NCBI GenBank assembly: GCA_025809375.1
Contig: CP099514.1
Location: 2,965,528-3,029,527, forward strand
Direction of reading: 5' to 3'
Length of the DNA: 64,000 bases
Origin: Bacillus zhangzhouensis
Lineage (GTDB): Bacteria > Bacillota > Bacilli > Bacillales > Bacillaceae
In this document: piece after piece, positions 32,392 through 45,357 of the stretch
Layout: the number at the start of each line of letters is the position of its first letter
Numbering within the stretch: the first letter of the stretch is position 1
Made by a program: the position numbers and the translations under genes
Notes under the pieces: generated by a model
Seen by the model: only the letters and a program-made list of their open reading frames with translations
Told to the model about the DNA's origin: nothing
Database searches by the model: none

Positions 32392-34092
32392 TTATGCTCT
32401 TACAACTTTTTTATATTCAGGAATCCACATTGCATCTTTCACAGCTTGTTCGATGTTGTCAGGCGTTCTTCTTGCGACACCATCTTTGATTGCTGCTTTC
32501 GCTACTTCAACAGCCACATGAATTGACACTTCTTGTAATTTATCAACACTTGGAAGAAGACCAGCACCTGGTTTCTCATGATCAACCATTTCAGCAATTG
32601 CATTCGCTGAAGCAACGAACATGCCTTTTGTAATGATTTTTGACTCTGTTACGATTGAACCAAGGCCAAGGCCAGGGAAAACGAACGCATTGTTTGATTG
32701 TCCGATTTCATGTTCAATTCCGTTATACTCAACGTTTTCGAACGGGCTTCCTGTTGCAACAAGTGCACGACCGTCAGTCCATTTGAATAGGTCCTCTGGC
32801 ACTGCTTCAGCAAGCGGTGTTGGGTTAGACATTGGCATGATCACTGGACGCTCTGTATGAGCTGCCATTTCTTTAATGATTTCTTCAGTGAATGCGCCGC
32901 CTTGACCTGACGTACCGATAAGGATGGTCGGCTTCACCCTGCGAACAGTTTCAGCAAATGAGATTTGTCCTTTTTCATCGCGTGCCCAGCCTTCTACTTC
33001 ATCAGAAGTACGAAGATATGGTTTTTGGAAATCAAGCACTTCATCTTCTAATTGATCTGTTAGCAATCCTCTGTAGTCTAATGTCCAGAATGCATTGTTT
33101 GCTTCTTCTTCTGTTAAACCTTCAAGAACCATTGTGTCACGCATTTGATCTGCGATTCCGATCCCAGCTGATCCTGCTCCGAAGATAACAACACGATGAT
33201 CTTTCAATTGAGTACCCGTTTTCTTGACAGCTGCAAGAACACCCGCTAAAGTAATGGCACCAGTACCTTGAATATCATCATTGAACGTTAAGATGTTATC
33301 GTTGTATTTTTTCATGATGTTACGCGCATTTTTGTTTCCAAGGTCTTCCCAGTGAAGCAATGCTTTCGGGAAGAATTTAAGTGCTGCTTTCACATAAGCA
33401 TCAATGAATTCTTCGTATTTTTCACCTTGTACACGTTTGTGGTGGTTTCCGATGTATAATGGATCATTCAATAATTTTTCATTGTTTGTTCCAACATCTA
33501 ATACAACTGGAATCACGCGGCTAGGATCAATACCTGCTGCAGCCGTGTAAACAGCTAATTTACCGATTGCGATGTTGATACCGCCAACACCCCAGTCACC
33601 AATTCCAAGAATACTCTCAGAGTCAGTTGCAACGATGAGGTCAATATCTCCAGCAGTTGCGTGCAAGTTTTCAAATGCTTTCTCAATGCCGTCAATGTTG
33701 TCGATTGAAAGATAGACACCATGAGGTCTTCTGTATTCATGGCTGTATTCTTGAATCGCTTCACCAACAGTTGGTGTGTATACAACAGGAAGCATTTCAC
33801 GAAGCTTGTCTGTTAGAAGCTTATAGAACAATACTTCGTTTCGGTTTTGCAAATCACTTAAGTATACGTTTTGACGAAGACGATCCGGTTGAGCTAGAAA
33901 TTGCTTGTACGCTCTCTCTGCCTGCTGTTCTAAAGTAAGAACTTTTGGAGGAAGTAAACCTTCTAGTCCAAGCTCTTGTCTTTCTTCTTCAGAGAAAGCA
34001 ACGCCTTTGTTCAACGTTGGAATCGATAATACATCTTTACCTGTTAAAGTGGTTTCGAGGTACCCTTCTTTTGTTTTCTTTACGTTGTTCAT
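32392..34092 (-). CDS. maeA: NAD-dependent malic enzyme
   Basis: This cytosolic enzyme decarboxylates malate to pyruvate. The 566-residue protein shows [14 protein letters not shown], the catalytic Tyr/Lys region, the metal-binding [15 protein letters not shown] and [15 protein letters not shown] motifs and a Rossmann fold ([14 protein letters not shown]). Start at the ATG 34092 with GAGGG upstream; a TTG one codon earlier is possible. B. subtilis maeA (ywkA) is malate-induced. Here it heads a probable maeA-ywkB unit. Confidence 0.95.
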   Translation of the reverse strand: MNNVKKTKEGYLETTLTGKDVLSIPTLNKGVAFSEEERQELGLEGLLPPKVLTLEQQAERAYKQFLAQPDRLRQNVYLSDLQNRNEVLFYKLLTDKLREMLPVVYTPTVGEAIQEYSHEYRRPHGVYLSIDNIDGIEKAFENLHATAGDIDLIVATDSESILGIGDWGVGGINIAIGKLAVYTAAAGIDPSRVIPVVLDVGTNNEKLLNDPLYIGNHHKRVQGEKYEEFIDAYVKAALKFFPKALLHWEDLGNKNARNIMKKYNDNILTFNDDIQGTGAITLAGVLAAVKKTGTQLKDHRVVIFGAGSAGIGIADQMRDTMVLEGLTEEEANNAFWTLDYRGLLTDQLEDEVLDFQKPYLRTSDEVEGWARDEKGQISFAETVRRVKPTILIGTSGQGGAFTEEIIKEMAAHTERPVIMPMSNPTPLAEAVPEDLFKWTDGRALVATGSPFENVEYNGIEHEIGQSNNAFVFPGLGLGSIVTESKIITKGMFVASANAIAEMVDHEKPGAGLLPSVDKLQEVSIHVAVEVAKAAIKDGVARRTPDNIEQAVKDAMWIPEYKKVVRA

Positions 34093-34370
34093 CAAAAACT
34101 ACCCTCTTCCTAAAATATAAATAAAGTGAACTATTAATCCAAAGAACGATCAAGGAGAAAAACCCTTAATCAAAAAAATATGACAAGAAATCGAACTTTT
34201 TGTTAAAATGCTTTACACTACAGTTAGTCATTTTATGCCTGCTTATGACAAAACGCAAGCGTTGAAAATTAGATAATTTAATTATAGCGTTATTTAATTT
34301 ATTTAAGTACAAATGATGGGTGTTCAGCCAAAATCTCGAAAAACGAAACACAGCGGCATTTGCTATTTTT
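34093..34370 (-). promoter_or_regulatory. maeA upstream region with AACGC-AA-GCGTT palindrome
   Basis: This 278-nt AT-rich gap between tdk and maeA holds a perfect 12-bp palindrome at 34252-34263. It could be an operator but fits neither the catabolite-repression element nor another site I know. No small gene or terminator is evident. Confidence 0.35.
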
Positions 34371-34973
34371 TCAATTGTCAAGTGTTGTACCAACATCAAA
34401 TCTTGGTACTTCATGGTGATGTCTGCATCGTGCTTCGTATGATTCCTGCGCACCTACTAAAATAATAGGATCATCATAGGATGCGGGTTTACCGTCGATC
34501 AAGCGTTGTGTTCTACTCGCTGGGGAGCCGCATACCGAACAAACAGCTTGAAGTTTTGTTACAAGCTCTGCACATGCCATTAAATGCGGAACAACACCAA
34601 ATGGCTCTCCTCTGAAGTCTTGATCCAGTCCTGCAACAATGACGCGGTAGCCTTGGTCAGCCAATTGAGTGACAATATCAATAATTGTCTCATCAAAAAA
34701 TTGCACCTCATCAATGCCAATGACATCGGTTCTTTCTGATATGTGCGTTATTATGTCTTTTGGTGAGGCTACTGCAATCCCATCTAATGATGAACCGTTA
34801 TGTGACACAACTGAGCTTTTACTATATCGGTTATCAATCGCTGGTTTGAATATTTTTACTTCTTGTTTGGCAAAGGTGGCCCTTTTGGCTCTCCGAATCA
34901 ATTCTTCCGACTTTCCAGAAAACATACTGCCGCAGATGACTTCAAGCCAACCGCTTTGTTTCATCACATACAT
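34371..34973 (-). CDS. tdk: Thymidine kinase
   Basis: This type II thymidine kinase salvages thymidine. The 200-residue protein has the P-loop [16 protein letters not shown] (about residues 14-29), the catalytic-glutamate region [10 protein letters not shown], the flexible lasso and structural zinc cysteines ([13 protein letters not shown] and EARCRHHHE). After HHHEVP the C-terminus differs from B. subtilis ([10 protein letters not shown]). Confidence 0.96.
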   Translation of the reverse strand: MYVMKQSGWLEVICGSMFSGKSEELIRRAKRATFAKQEVKIFKPAIDNRYSKSSVVSHNGSSLDGIAVASPKDIITHISERTDVIGIDEVQFFDETIIDIVTQLADQGYRVIVAGLDQDFRGEPFGVVPHLMACAELVTKLQAVCSVCGSPASRTQRLIDGKPASYDDPIILVGAQESYEARCRHHHEVPRFDVGTTLDN

Positions 34974-35013
34974 AAGGTCTTCTCCCCCGTTTTAAAGTTC
35001 CATCAATCCACGT

Positions 35014-35049
35014 AAAAAAACAGGCAAGAACGGATCCCTGCCTGTTTAT
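35014..35049 (-). terminator. Intrinsic terminator of rpmE
   Basis: AACAGGCA and TGCCTGTT form the stem; the minus strand runs into seven T. It lies just after the rpmE stop codon. Confidence 0.88.
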
Positions 35050-35060
35050 TGTATCTATTA

Positions 35061-35261
<201 letters not shown>

Positions 35262-35393
35262 CTACTGTCATCTCCTTCCGCCCTGAATCCAATTCGGAAA
35301 CAGAGTTAATATTTCAGAAATAAATTCTGAAACGCACATGATAAAATTATAACAGTGTGAGTCTATGATTGCAAATGTATTTTTTCAGGGAAG

Positions 35394-36677
35394 CTATCTT
35401 CTGGATGCAGACATATTGGCTTGTTTCCATTCTTGCGTTAAAATATCGAAAAATTCCTGATTAGTCTTTGTTTTTCTCATTTTGCGCATGAACTTCTCAG
35501 CGAAGTCAGGTGTATCTGACATCGATTTTCTCATCGCCCATAGACGATCAAGATGCTCTTTTGGCACTAGCAGTTCTTCTTTTCTCGTACCAGAGCGACG
35601 AATGTCGATCGCAGGGAAAATTCTTCTTTCGGCCAAAGAACGGTCCAAATGAAGCTCCATGTTCCCAGTTCCTTTAAACTCTTCATAGATCACGTCATCC
35701 ATACGTGATCCTGTATCAACAAGTGCAGTGGCTAAAATCGTCAAGCTCCCGCCTTCTTCAATGTTACGCGCAGCACCAAAGAAGCGTTTTGGACGATGGA
35801 AAGCCGCAGGATCAATACCGCCTGAAAGCGTTCGGCCGCTTGGCGGGATCACAAGGTTATATGCACGAGCAAGCCTTGTGATGCTGTCCATTAAGATAAT
35901 GACATCTTTTTTATGTTCAACAAGACGCATGGCACGCTCTAAGACAAGCTCTGCTACTTTAATGTGGTTTTCCGGTACTTCGTCAAAGGTTGAACTAACA
36001 ACATCTCCTGCAACAGAACGTTCGATATCTGTTACTTCTTCTGGTCGTTCGTCAATCAAAAGGACAATCAGCTCTGCCTCTGGGTGATTTTCAGAAATAC
36101 TGTTGGCAATTTCTTTAAGCAAAATGGTTTTCCCAGCCTTAGGCGGTGCTACAATTAAACCACGCTGTCCAAATCCAACTGGCGCCATCATGTCCATAAT
36201 TCTAGCAGACAGATGATCAGGCTGTGTTTCAAGAATCATTTGGCGGTCAGGAAATAGCGGTGTGAGTGCAGGAAAGTGAACACGTTCCTTTGCTGATTCT
36301 GGGTCGTCCCCATTTACCGCTTCTACATGAAGGAGGCCATAGTAGCGTTCATTCTCTTTCGGAGGTCGTACCTTTCCAGACACTTTATCCCCATTTCGTA
36401 AATCAAAGCGTCTGATTTGTGAAGCTGAAATATAAATGTCTTCAGAACTTGGGGAGTAGTTAATCGGTCTTAAGAAACCAAATCCTTCAGACTGAATAAT
36501 TTCAAGAACCCCTTCCATAAATAAGAGATCCTCTTGCTCAGCATTCGCCTTTAAAATCGCAAAAATTAATTCTTTTTTTGTTAGTTTGCTGTAATAAGAG
36601 ATTTTGTATCGTTTTGCTAACTCATACAGCTCTTTTAATTTCTTATTTTCCAAAGATGAGATTGAGACATCTTTCAA
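35394..36677 (-). CDS. rho: Transcription termination factor Rho
   Basis: This hexameric RNA helicase terminates transcription, and in Bacillus suppresses antisense RNA. The 427-residue protein has the N-terminal SAP-like helices ([20 protein letters not shown]), the cold-shock RNA-binding domain ([10 protein letters not shown]), Walker [15 protein letters not shown], Walker [16 protein letters not shown] and the Q/R loops ([20 protein letters not shown]). A TTG at 36677 ([13 protein letters not shown]) gives the same length as B. subtilis Rho. In-frame GTG codons just upstream overlap the GTGTGGTG ribosome site. Confidence 0.95.
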   Translation of the reverse strand: MKDVSISSLENKKLKELYELAKRYKISYYSKLTKKELIFAILKANAEQEDLLFMEGVLEIIQSEGFGFLRPINYSPSSEDIYISASQIRRFDLRNGDKVSGKVRPPKENERYYGLLHVEAVNGDDPESAKERVHFPALTPLFPDRQMILETQPDHLSARIMDMMAPVGFGQRGLIVAPPKAGKTILLKEIANSISENHPEAELIVLLIDERPEEVTDIERSVAGDVVSSTFDEVPENHIKVAELVLERAMRLVEHKKDVIILMDSITRLARAYNLVIPPSGRTLSGGIDPAAFHRPKRFFGAARNIEEGGSLTILATALVDTGSRMDDVIYEEFKGTGNMELHLDRSLAERRIFPAIDIRRSGTRKEELLVPKEHLDRLWAMRKSMSDTPDFAEKFMRKMRKTKTNQEFFDILTQEWKQANMSASRR

Positions 36678-37033
36678 TATGGACACCACACTTTTCTAGT
36701 CAATGTATTTCTTTACAAATGCATGACCATTGTATTTGATTAGCTTTTAATTCCGTTGTTGTTGGAATGACCTCGCTCTCATGGTAACGCTCCCACTCAT
36801 TTTATCGTGAAAGATATGAAATAGAGCTTTGTCAACATAGAGAAGGATAATGAGTATATCGTCATGATGCGGCAGTATTTAAACTTATTGAAGCTTAAAA
36901 GAAGTAAATTCGCAGAAAATTTCGCAGCACTCTTTAGTTTTACCTCATTTGCAGATAATATTCAACTTTAAAAAGAAAATGATATACATTTGACACCTAT
37001 ATGAAAAGCGGGTAATGAATACCCGCTTTCAGA
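36678..37033 (-). other. Intergenic region glpX-rho (356 nt)
   Basis: It contains the glpX terminator at its right end and otherwise no coding frame. A TTGACA lies at 36832-36837 on the minus strand but lacks a good -10 at 16-18 nt. The rho leader is therefore long; B. subtilis rho is autoregulated through its leader, but I see no feature that proves this here. Confidence 0.5.
37004..37030 (-). terminator. Intrinsic terminator of glpX
   Basis: AAAGCGGGTA pairs with TACCCGCTTT around ATGAA, adjacent to the glpX stop codon. Confidence 0.8.
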
Positions 37034-37999
37034 TTACGGACGAATGACAAGATTCGGTTTTTTCTTTAAGCTGTGTCTGCCGTCTACGAAACGAACCGTA
37101 CCTGATTTCGCACGCATGACAACACTATGTGTTGTTCCAACAGAGCCTTTGAATTGAACACCTTTAAGTAATTCGCCGTCCGTTACACCTGTCGCTGCAA
37201 AAATGGCGTCATCTCCTTTTACGAGATCATCCATTCTGAGGACTTTACCAACATCCAGCCCCATTTTCTCACAGCGTCTTAGTTCTTCTTCATTTTGAGG
37301 AAGAAGCTTACCATGAATTTCACCGCCAAGTGCCTTTAACGCAACAGCAGAAAGGACACCCTCAGGCGCTCCGCCTGAACCAAATAGAATATCAACACCT
37401 GTGTGATCAAATGCTGTATTAATGGCTCCTGCAACGTCACCATCATCGATCAGTTTAATTCTTGCTCCTGCTTCTCTCAGTTCAGCAATGATTTTCTCAT
37501 GTCGATCTCTGTTTAAAATTGTTGCAACCACATCTTCAATATCTTTGTTTTTCGCTTTTGCAACAGCGCGAAGATTATCAATGACAGGCGCTTCAATGTC
37601 AATGCAGCCTACCGCTTCTGGACCTACTGCGATCTTATCCATGTACATATCAGGTGCATTCAGCAAGTTGCCATGATCTGCAACTGCAATGACAGCTAAG
37701 GCATTCCAGCCGCCGCTTGCCACAATGTTTGTTCCTTCTAATGGATCAACAGCGACATCCACGCGGGGTCCATATCCGTTCCCAAGCTTTTCCCCAATAT
37801 AAAGCATGGGTGCTTCGTCCATTTCTCCCTCGCCAATGACTACTGTTCCCTTCATCGGAATGGTGTCAAATACATCACGCATTGCACTTGTTGCAGCATC
37901 ATCCGCTTCGTCTTTTAATCCTCTACCCATCCAACGGGCAGATTTTAATGCGGCTGCTTCTGTCACCCGTACTAGTTCCATCGATAAACTTCTTTCCAT
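37034..37999 (-). CDS. glpX: Fructose-1,6-bisphosphatase class II
   Basis: This gluconeogenic enzyme hydrolyses fructose 1,6-bisphosphate. The 321-residue GlpX protein shows the metal and phosphate motifs [15 protein letters not shown] and [12 protein letters not shown] and [17 protein letters not shown]. The ATG at 37999 ([16 protein letters not shown]) matches family length; a longer frame adds nine residues. It is downstream of murAB with a 31-nt gap. Together with fbaA and tal it makes a sugar-phosphate cluster. Confidence 0.95.
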   Translation of the reverse strand: MERSLSMELVRVTEAAALKSARWMGRGLKDEADDAATSAMRDVFDTIPMKGTVVIGEGEMDEAPMLYIGEKLGNGYGPRVDVAVDPLEGTNIVASGGWNALAVIAVADHGNLLNAPDMYMDKIAVGPEAVGCIDIEAPVIDNLRAVAKAKNKDIEDVVATILNRDRHEKIIAELREAGARIKLIDDGDVAGAINTAFDHTGVDILFGSGGAPEGVLSAVALKALGGEIHGKLLPQNEEELRRCEKMGLDVGKVLRMDDLVKGDDAIFAATGVTDGELLKGVQFKGSVGTTHSVVMRAKSGTVRFVDGRHSLKKKPNLVIRP

Positions 38000-38030
38000 T
38001 TTTGCCAAATCTCCTCTCACAGTCAAAGCC

Positions 38031-39320
38031 TTATGAATTTTGAAGTTCTTCTATTTCTTGGTCATTCAGCTTCTCACGCCAGATGGTTGCACCCAAACCT
38101 TCAAGCTTCTTCTCAAGCAGACTATATCCTCTGTCTATATGTTCAAGCCCTGTGATTTCGGTCACACCGTCTGCCATTAACCCTGCGACAACAAGACAAG
38201 CGCCTGCACGCAGATCACTTGCTTTGACCTTTGCTCCTTGAAGCTGCGTTTGCCCGGTAATAATAGCAGATCTTCCTTCGACCTTCATATTTGCACCCAT
38301 TCGACGCAATTCGTCAATGTGCTTAAAGCGGGCTGAGTAGATCGTATCTGTGACCACACTCGTGCCTTTCGCTTTTGTTAACAGCGCCGTCATCGGCTGC
38401 TGAAGGTCAGTCGGAAAACCCGGATATACAAGGGTTTTGATATCGACAGGTTTGAGTCCTTCGTTTCTGCCAACGATCAGCATCTGATCGTTGCTCGTTT
38501 CAATGGTGAACCCCATTTCTCTAAGTTTCGCCGTAATTGATTCTAAATGAGTTGGGATCACATTATCAAGTACAACTTCATCTCCCATAGCTGCACCAGC
38601 AATTAAAAATGTTCCTGCTTCTATGCGATCAGGTATAATTGAATGCTTACAGCCATGAAGAGATTCTACACCTTCAATTCGAATGACATCGGTACCCGCA
38701 CCTTTGATTTTGGCTCCCATGCTTGCAAGCAGTGTCGCTACGTCAATAATTTCGGGTTCCTTTGCAGCATTTTCAATCACGGTTTTTCCTTCAGCCAGTA
38801 CAGCTGCCAGCATGATGTTGATCGTTGCACCTACGCTGACAACATCAAGATAAATCCGGGCTCCGACTAATTTTTCAGCGCGCAAATAAATCGCACCCTG
38901 CTCGTTTGTCACCTCGGCTCCCAGTGCTTCAAAGCCTTTGATATGCTGATCAATCGGCCGAGGTCCTAAGTGGCATCCTCCTGGCAGTCCGATGACAGCC
39001 TGTTTAAATCTTCCCAGCATGGCTCCCATTAAATAATAGGATGCTCGCAGTTTCTTCACTTTTCCATTAGGAAGCGGCATACTGATCATGGAAACAGGAT
39101 TAACAACCATTTCACCTTTTTCAAAAGTGACCTTTCCGCCAATTTCTTCTAACAGATCTCGTAATGTGTCGATATCTGATATATACGGAAGGCCTTCAAT
39201 GGTTACTGGAGAATCAGCGAGAATCGTGGCAGGAATCAGTGCCACAGCACTATTTTTCGCTCCACTAATATGTACGGTCCCGCGCAAGGGATCACCGCCG
39301 GCAATGTTTAACTTTTCCAT
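38031..39320 (-). CDS. murAB: UDP-N-acetylglucosamine 1-carboxyvinyltransferase MurAB (MurZ)
   Basis: This is the second MurA paralogue, 429 residues. The active-site loop is [15 protein letters not shown] with Cys near residue 117; [23 protein letters not shown] is at the N-terminus. It does the same reaction as MurAA; Gram-positives commonly keep both. In B. subtilis the locus murAB-tal-fbaA-spo0F is the same. No promoter was resolved in the 247 nt upstream, which hold no gene. Confidence 0.95.
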   Translation of the reverse strand: MEKLNIAGGDPLRGTVHISGAKNSAVALIPATILADSPVTIEGLPYISDIDTLRDLLEEIGGKVTFEKGEMVVNPVSMISMPLPNGKVKKLRASYYLMGAMLGRFKQAVIGLPGGCHLGPRPIDQHIKGFEALGAEVTNEQGAIYLRAEKLVGARIYLDVVSVGATINIMLAAVLAEGKTVIENAAKEPEIIDVATLLASMGAKIKGAGTDVIRIEGVESLHGCKHSIIPDRIEAGTFLIAGAAMGDEVVLDNVIPTHLESITAKLREMGFTIETSNDQMLIVGRNEGLKPVDIKTLVYPGFPTDLQQPMTALLTKAKGTSVVTDTIYSARFKHIDELRRMGANMKVEGRSAIITGQTQLQGAKVKASDLRAGACLVVAGLMADGVTEITGLEHIDRGYSLLEKKLEGLGATIWREKLNDQEIEELQNS

Positions 39321-39567
39321 ATTTGTCTCCCTTCTTAAAGAAGATCACTGTTGGAGTTATACTGTTTGTGGATGTCGCATTTTAAAAGGTCTTGTCCAAA
39401 ATTTAGCCAATATCAAGAGAAAGAATACAGGTTAAACGAAATTTGTCGGAAGAAAAATAATCGAAGCTTTGCGAGGCTGTGATGTTCTCTTCTTTGCACA
39501 AAACATTTATTAGCATTTATAAGGAAAACTGCGGCAAACGAGAGACGATCCCGCCTGCCACAATCAT

Positions 39568-40221
<654 letters not shown>

Positions 40222-40275
40222 CTATCAATAAATTGTCTGAAATGTAAATTTGATTGCGCTTTCTCAAGATATGGA

Positions 40276-40300
40276 GAAAACCGCCTGTGACTCAGGCGGC
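40276..40300 (-). terminator. Intrinsic terminator of fbaA
   Basis: CCGCCTG (40281-40287) pairs with CAGGCGG (40293-40299) around AGTCA, followed by TTTTC on the minus strand. Readthrough into tal is likely partial. Confidence 0.75.
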
Positions 40301-40317
40301 TTTCGGTTCTCATCAAA

Positions 40318-41175
40318 TTATGCTTGGTTAGAAGAACCAAATTCGCGCATTTTGCCGATAACAGTCGCTTTAATTGCGTCACGAGCTGGTCCAAGATATT
40401 TACGTGGATCATACTCTTCTGTTTTTGCAGCAAGTGTTTCGCGTACTGCTTTCGCAGAAGCAATTTGGTTTTCAGTGTTTACATTGATTTTTGCTGTACC
40501 AAGTGAAATTGCACGCTTGATGTCAGCAGTTGGGATACCTGTTCCGCCGTGTAGAACAAGTGGAAGACCAGTTGTTTTTCCAATTTCTTCCATTTCGGCG
40601 AAGCCAAGGTTTGGTTCACCTTTGTATGGACCATGTACTGAACCTAATGCAGGTGCAAGGCAGTCAATACCAGTGCGTTCTACAAGCTCTTGGCACTCTT
40701 TTGGATCAGCATAAATAACACCCTCAGCGATGACGTCATCTTCTTGCCCACCAACCGTTCCAAGTTCAGCTTCTACAGACACACCATGGATATGTGCAAG
40801 TTCAACAACTTTTGCAGTTGTTTCCACATTCTCATCAAATGGGTGGTGAGAAGCATCGATCATGACAGAAGTAAATCCTGCATGAATCGCTTTTGCACAA
40901 GATTCAAAGCTGGAACCGTGATCTAAATGAATCGCAACAGGAACTGTTACATTATATTCTTCGATTAATGCTTTAACCATTGCGACAACTGTTTTGAAGC
41001 CGCCCATGTAACGTCCTGCTCCTTCAGATACTCCTAAGATAACAGGAGATTTCTCTTCTTCAGCAGCTTGTAAAATCGCTTGCGTGAATTCTAAGTTATT
41101 TAAGTTAAACTGTCCAACAGCGTAACCTTTTTCCTTTGCGTCTTTCAACATTTCTGTCATTGAAACTAAAGGCAT
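40318..41175 (-). CDS. fbaA: Fructose-bisphosphate aldolase, class II
   Basis: This zinc-dependent glycolytic aldolase of 285 residues has the catalytic/metal region [16 protein letters not shown], the zinc ligands in [12 protein letters not shown] and [10 protein letters not shown], and the C-terminal phosphate-binding NVNTENQIA. The ATG has GGAGGAT upstream. It lies between spo0F and tal as in B. subtilis. Confidence 0.96.
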   Translation of the reverse strand: MPLVSMTEMLKDAKEKGYAVGQFNLNNLEFTQAILQAAEEEKSPVILGVSEGAGRYMGGFKTVVAMVKALIEEYNVTVPVAIHLDHGSSFESCAKAIHAGFTSVMIDASHHPFDENVETTAKVVELAHIHGVSVEAELGTVGGQEDDVIAEGVIYADPKECQELVERTGIDCLAPALGSVHGPYKGEPNLGFAEMEEIGKTTGLPLVLHGGTGIPTADIKRAISLGTAKINVNTENQIASAKAVRETLAAKTEEYDPRKYLGPARDAIKATVIGKMREFGSSNQA

Positions 41176-41353
41176 GATGAAAAATCCTCCCTATGTAGCT
41201 AATTTGCTTGCTAAAAAAAGCTCTCCACCCTAGCATGACCAGAATTTCTCGCCATATGTAAACTTTCAAAGTCAGATCGCTTTCTTCTTCCTTTCTAGAA
41301 TACCAATTATTCGACAAATCGGCAACAGAATGACTCGATTCAATCATTTCCAT

Positions 41354-41728
41354 CTAGCCATTTGTTTCAAGCGGCAGGTATTCTTTGACAGCATCTCGGA
41401 TTTCATCAATATCAAAAGGCTTAGCGAAATGCGTCAATGCTCCGAGTTCTTTGGATTCTTGGATCATATCTAATTCGCCATAGGCTGTCATAATGATGAC
41501 ACGGATGTCTTCATCAATTAATTTCATCCGTTTTAAAATTTCGATACCATCCATTCCGGGAATTTTCATATCAAGCAGGACAAGGTTCGGTCTATGGTTT
41601 TTCACAATATCTAATGCCTGAAGTCCATTGGCAGCTTGAAAGGTTTGATAGCCTTCTTTATGAAACACTTCATTCAATAATATTCTAATACCGTACTGAT
41701 CATCGACAATTAAAATTTTCTCATTCAT
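41354..41728 (-). CDS. spo0F: Spo0F, sporulation phosphorelay response regulator
   Basis: Spo0F accepts phosphate from the sporulation kinases and passes it to Spo0B. The 124-residue single receiver domain has the acidic pocket [12 protein letters not shown] (Asp10, Asp11), the phosphorylation site [14 protein letters not shown] (Asp54), Thr82 in IIMTAYGE and Lys104 in [11 protein letters not shown]. There is no output domain, as expected. A SigH promoter lies upstream. Confidence 0.97.
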   Translation of the reverse strand: MNEKILIVDDQYGIRILLNEVFHKEGYQTFQAANGLQALDIVKNHRPNLVLLDMKIPGMDGIEILKRMKLIDEDIRVIIMTAYGELDMIQESKELGALTHFAKPFDIDEIRDAVKEYLPLETNG

Positions 41729-41782
41729 CTGTTACACCCCATTGCTTTCATTTTTCGCCATAAAAAGAGCTGTTGTTAAATA

Positions 41783-41816
41783 ATTCTGTTTGATTTTCAC
41801 ATTTCCTTTAATTATA
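41783..41816 (-). promoter_or_regulatory. spo0F promoters (SigH, and SigA -10)
   Basis: On the minus strand AAAGGAAAT (41801-41809) and ACAGAAT (41783-41789) with an 11-nt spacer fit the SigH consensus. A TATAAT (41811-41816) just upstream fits a vegetative -10. TGTCGTA around 41830-41836 resembles a 0A box with one mismatch. This double control is known for B. subtilis spo0F. Confidence 0.7.
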
Positions 41817-41908
41817 ATAGTTTACTTTACGACATATTCTGAGCATTTTTTCTAATATTCTCTTTATATTCTATTATAAAATGATCTGACCGAAGGAGGA
41901 AATGAGTC

Positions 41909-42439
41909 TTGTTAAGAATGTTTACGACCCAGTTATCAGGTATTTTTTCACGTATTGGGGAGAAGGAGGCTGAAGCGATTGAAGACGGTGCACGCCTTCT
42001 TGCACAGGCCGTTGTCAGCGGACATGCCGTTTATTTTCACGGGAAGAATGAACTGGCTGCTGTCGCCCTAGAGGCATCTGAAAGCAAGGAGCCGTTTCCT
42101 GGTGCGAAAGTACTGCCGCTCAATCAAAAGGAGCGCAGCTTGCTTCATCAAAGTGAAAGGGTACTGCTATTTTATTCAGAGCCAGAAGATCAAGAAATTC
42201 AATCTCTTGTTAAAGAGCTGCACGAACAAGGTACGCCCGTTGTTGGTGTAGGGCCGGCACAAAAGGAGCCTTCCATGATTGAAGAACATTGTGATGTCCA
42301 CATTGATTTCCAGCTCAAGAAACCGCTTGTGCCTGCTGAAGATGGGACAAGGTTTGGTTATCCTGCTTTAATGACCTGCTTATACGTCTACCACGCCCTA
42401 TCGTTTACTGTGAAAGAAATCGTGGAGGAATATGAATAA
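41909..42439 (+). CDS. ywjG: YwjG, DUF2529 protein
   Basis: This 176-residue protein begins at a TTG (41909) with AAGGAGGA 8 nt upstream. It shows SIS-like features: VYFHGKNELAAVALEASE and RVLLFYSEPEDQEIQ, consistent with a sugar-isomerase-like alpha/beta fold, but no catalytic set is clear. It is convergent with pyrG through a shared terminator and divergent from spo0F. Function unknown. Confidence 0.85.
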   Translation: MLRMFTTQLSGIFSRIGEKEAEAIEDGARLLAQAVVSGHAVYFHGKNELAAVALEASESKEPFPGAKVLPLNQKERSLLHQSERVLLFYSEPEDQEIQSLVKELHEQGTPVVGVGPAQKEPSMIEEHCDVHIDFQLKKPLVPAEDGTRFGYPALMTCLYVYHALSFTVKEIVEEYE

Positions 42440-42476
42440 AAAAACTGCCGAGAAGTGATATTCTCGGCAGTTTTTT
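42439..42476. terminator. Bidirectional terminator between ywjG and pyrG
   Basis: AAAAAACTGCCGAGAA (42439-42454) pairs perfectly with TTCTCGGCAGTTTTTT (42461-42476). Confidence 0.95.
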
Positions 42477-42479
42477 GTA

Positions 42480-44159
<1,680 letters not shown>

Positions 44160-44170
44160 CTAAATCTCTT

Positions 44171-44288
44171 GAAAAATAAGAAAGCTCCCTTTCAAATAAA
44201 TGAAAGGGAGCGTAAATGAACGTATCTTTACGTACTCTTTTTTAGAGAGCCCAAAATACATACTACATAGTTCACTCTCGAAAGTCAA
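44171..44288 (-). promoter_or_regulatory. pyrG promoter, G-tract start site and attenuator
   Basis: On the minus strand: -35 TTGACT (44283-44288), 17-nt spacer, -10 TAGTAT (44260-44265), then 7 nt to the start GGGCTCTC (first G at 44252). Downstream a terminator hairpin, GCTCCCTTTCA (44201-44211) with TGAAAGGGAGC (44184-44194), ends in TTTCTTATTTTT. In B. subtilis low CTP causes repeated G addition at the GGG start; the poly-G then pairs with the C/U-rich strand and prevents termination. All parts are present. Confidence 0.92.
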
Positions 44289-44326
44289 GACGGTTTTGTC
44301 CTGTTTTGAGGACCGGTTTGAGAGGG

Positions 44327-44866
44327 TTATTTACCTTCCTCATCATCGTCTAAATCGTCTTCATTGATCTCCGTTAAGCCGTCATCATCTTCATCATCAT
44401 CTTCGTCGAATTCTTCAAGATCTTCATCAATTTCTTCATCATCGTCTAGGTCGAGATCATCGTCATCTTCAACAAGATCAAGGTCTTCTTCAAGCTCGTC
44501 GATTTCTTCTTCCTCTTCGATCTCATCGAAGTCGTCTTCAACGACAGCTGCTTTTGATTTTTTCTTTTTCGCTTTTGTTTTCACAGCTTGCTGAACTTCT
44601 TCTTCGATTTGATCAACTGGATACCAGCTGCGAAGCCCCCATCTCTGATCACCTAACGAAATAAAGCGGCCATCTATATTTAAGTCTGTATAAAATTGTG
44701 CAAGTCGATCATCAAGATCAGATTTTTGTATTCCTTGCAAACGGACCATTTCATCTATTAACTCGGAAAACGTAATTGGTGTTTTGCTGTCTCTGAAAAT
44801 TTCATAAGCAAGTTCAACTAAAGACATTTGTTTGAGCTGTTCCTGTGAGTATTCTTTCAAACTCAA
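44327..44866 (-). CDS. rpoE: RNA polymerase delta subunit
   Basis: Delta helps RNA polymerase release nucleic acid and recycle. The 179-residue protein starts at a TTG (44866) with GGGAG 9 nt upstream. The N-terminal globular domain (SLVELAYEIF through GDQRWGLRSWYPVDQI, residues 1-90) is followed by a short lysine patch (KTKAKKKKSK) and then ~70 residues almost all Asp and Glu, the disordered acidic tail. In B. subtilis rpoE follows acdA; here acdA is missing. Confidence 0.96.
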   Translation of the reverse strand: MSLKEYSQEQLKQMSLVELAYEIFRDSKTPITFSELIDEMVRLQGIQKSDLDDRLAQFYTDLNIDGRFISLGDQRWGLRSWYPVDQIEEEVQQAVKTKAKKKKSKAAVVEDDFDEIEEEEEIDELEEDLDLVEDDDDLDLDDDEEIDEDLEEFDEDDDEDDDGLTEINEDDLDDDEEGK

Positions 44867-45115
44867 GGTCAGACACTCCCTTTCTATTACATGTATGTAT
44901 CCATTTATCAGTGAAATAATAAGTATTTATACCTTATTCTTACGACAAACCATACCTCTCATTATAAACAAATTAGGGGAGTTTATGCCACCTTTATTGA
45001 TGTTAATTTTTGATTTTTTCTCACGGGGAGCACCTAGAGCTTCATCATCTGCGTTAGATTGGACTTGTTCTTGTATACAGCATGCTTTTTGTGGTTCCGT
45101 TTTTTCTCGTCTGTT

Positions 45116-45313
45116 TTAAAATTGGATTTTCTGAATTAATGAGGCAACAACAGGAATCGTGAATAACATTCCTGCAGACATAAGCACGATTAGTTTTCTG
45201 CGGCTGTTTTCTTTTTCTTCCTGCTTTTTTGGAGATTTCGAAAGCTCCGCCGACACCATAATCCAGATGATCATCGTGACGATTGCTAAAATGACCATAA
45301 ATGTTGAGTTCAT
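45116..45313 (-). CDS. Small two-helix membrane protein of unknown function
   Basis: This 65-residue protein begins MNSTFMVILAIVTMIIWIMV. Three consecutive ATG codons follow GGAGG; the third (45313) has the best spacing (8 nt). Two hydrophobic helices flank a charged loop with KSPKKQEEKENSRRK. No family is recognised. It lies upstream of rpoE and downstream of a thiolase stub. The same frame stays open for 62 codons beyond its stop. Confidence 0.65.
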   Translation of the reverse strand: MNSTFMVILAIVTMIIWIMVSAELSKSPKKQEEKENSRRKLIVLMSAGMLFTIPVVASLIQKIQF

Positions 45314-45357
45314 CATCATAACCTCCATATTGATATTTTCCTAATTTTAACATAACA

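Noticed and set aside
36832..36837. TTGACA upstream of rho
   Set aside because: No acceptable -10 at 16-18 nt; not called as a promoter.
40250..40714. A 154-codon frame antisense to fbaA
   Set aside because: It is a shadow of the aldolase gene and its terminator.
44380..44520. Trinucleotide-like repeat region
   Set aside because: Not a repeat element: it encodes the acidic tail of RpoE.
44364..44594. Serine-rich repeat-like frame opposite rpoE
   Set aside because: It is the complement of the Asp/Glu tail of the delta subunit; the repetitive GAT/GAA codons explain it.
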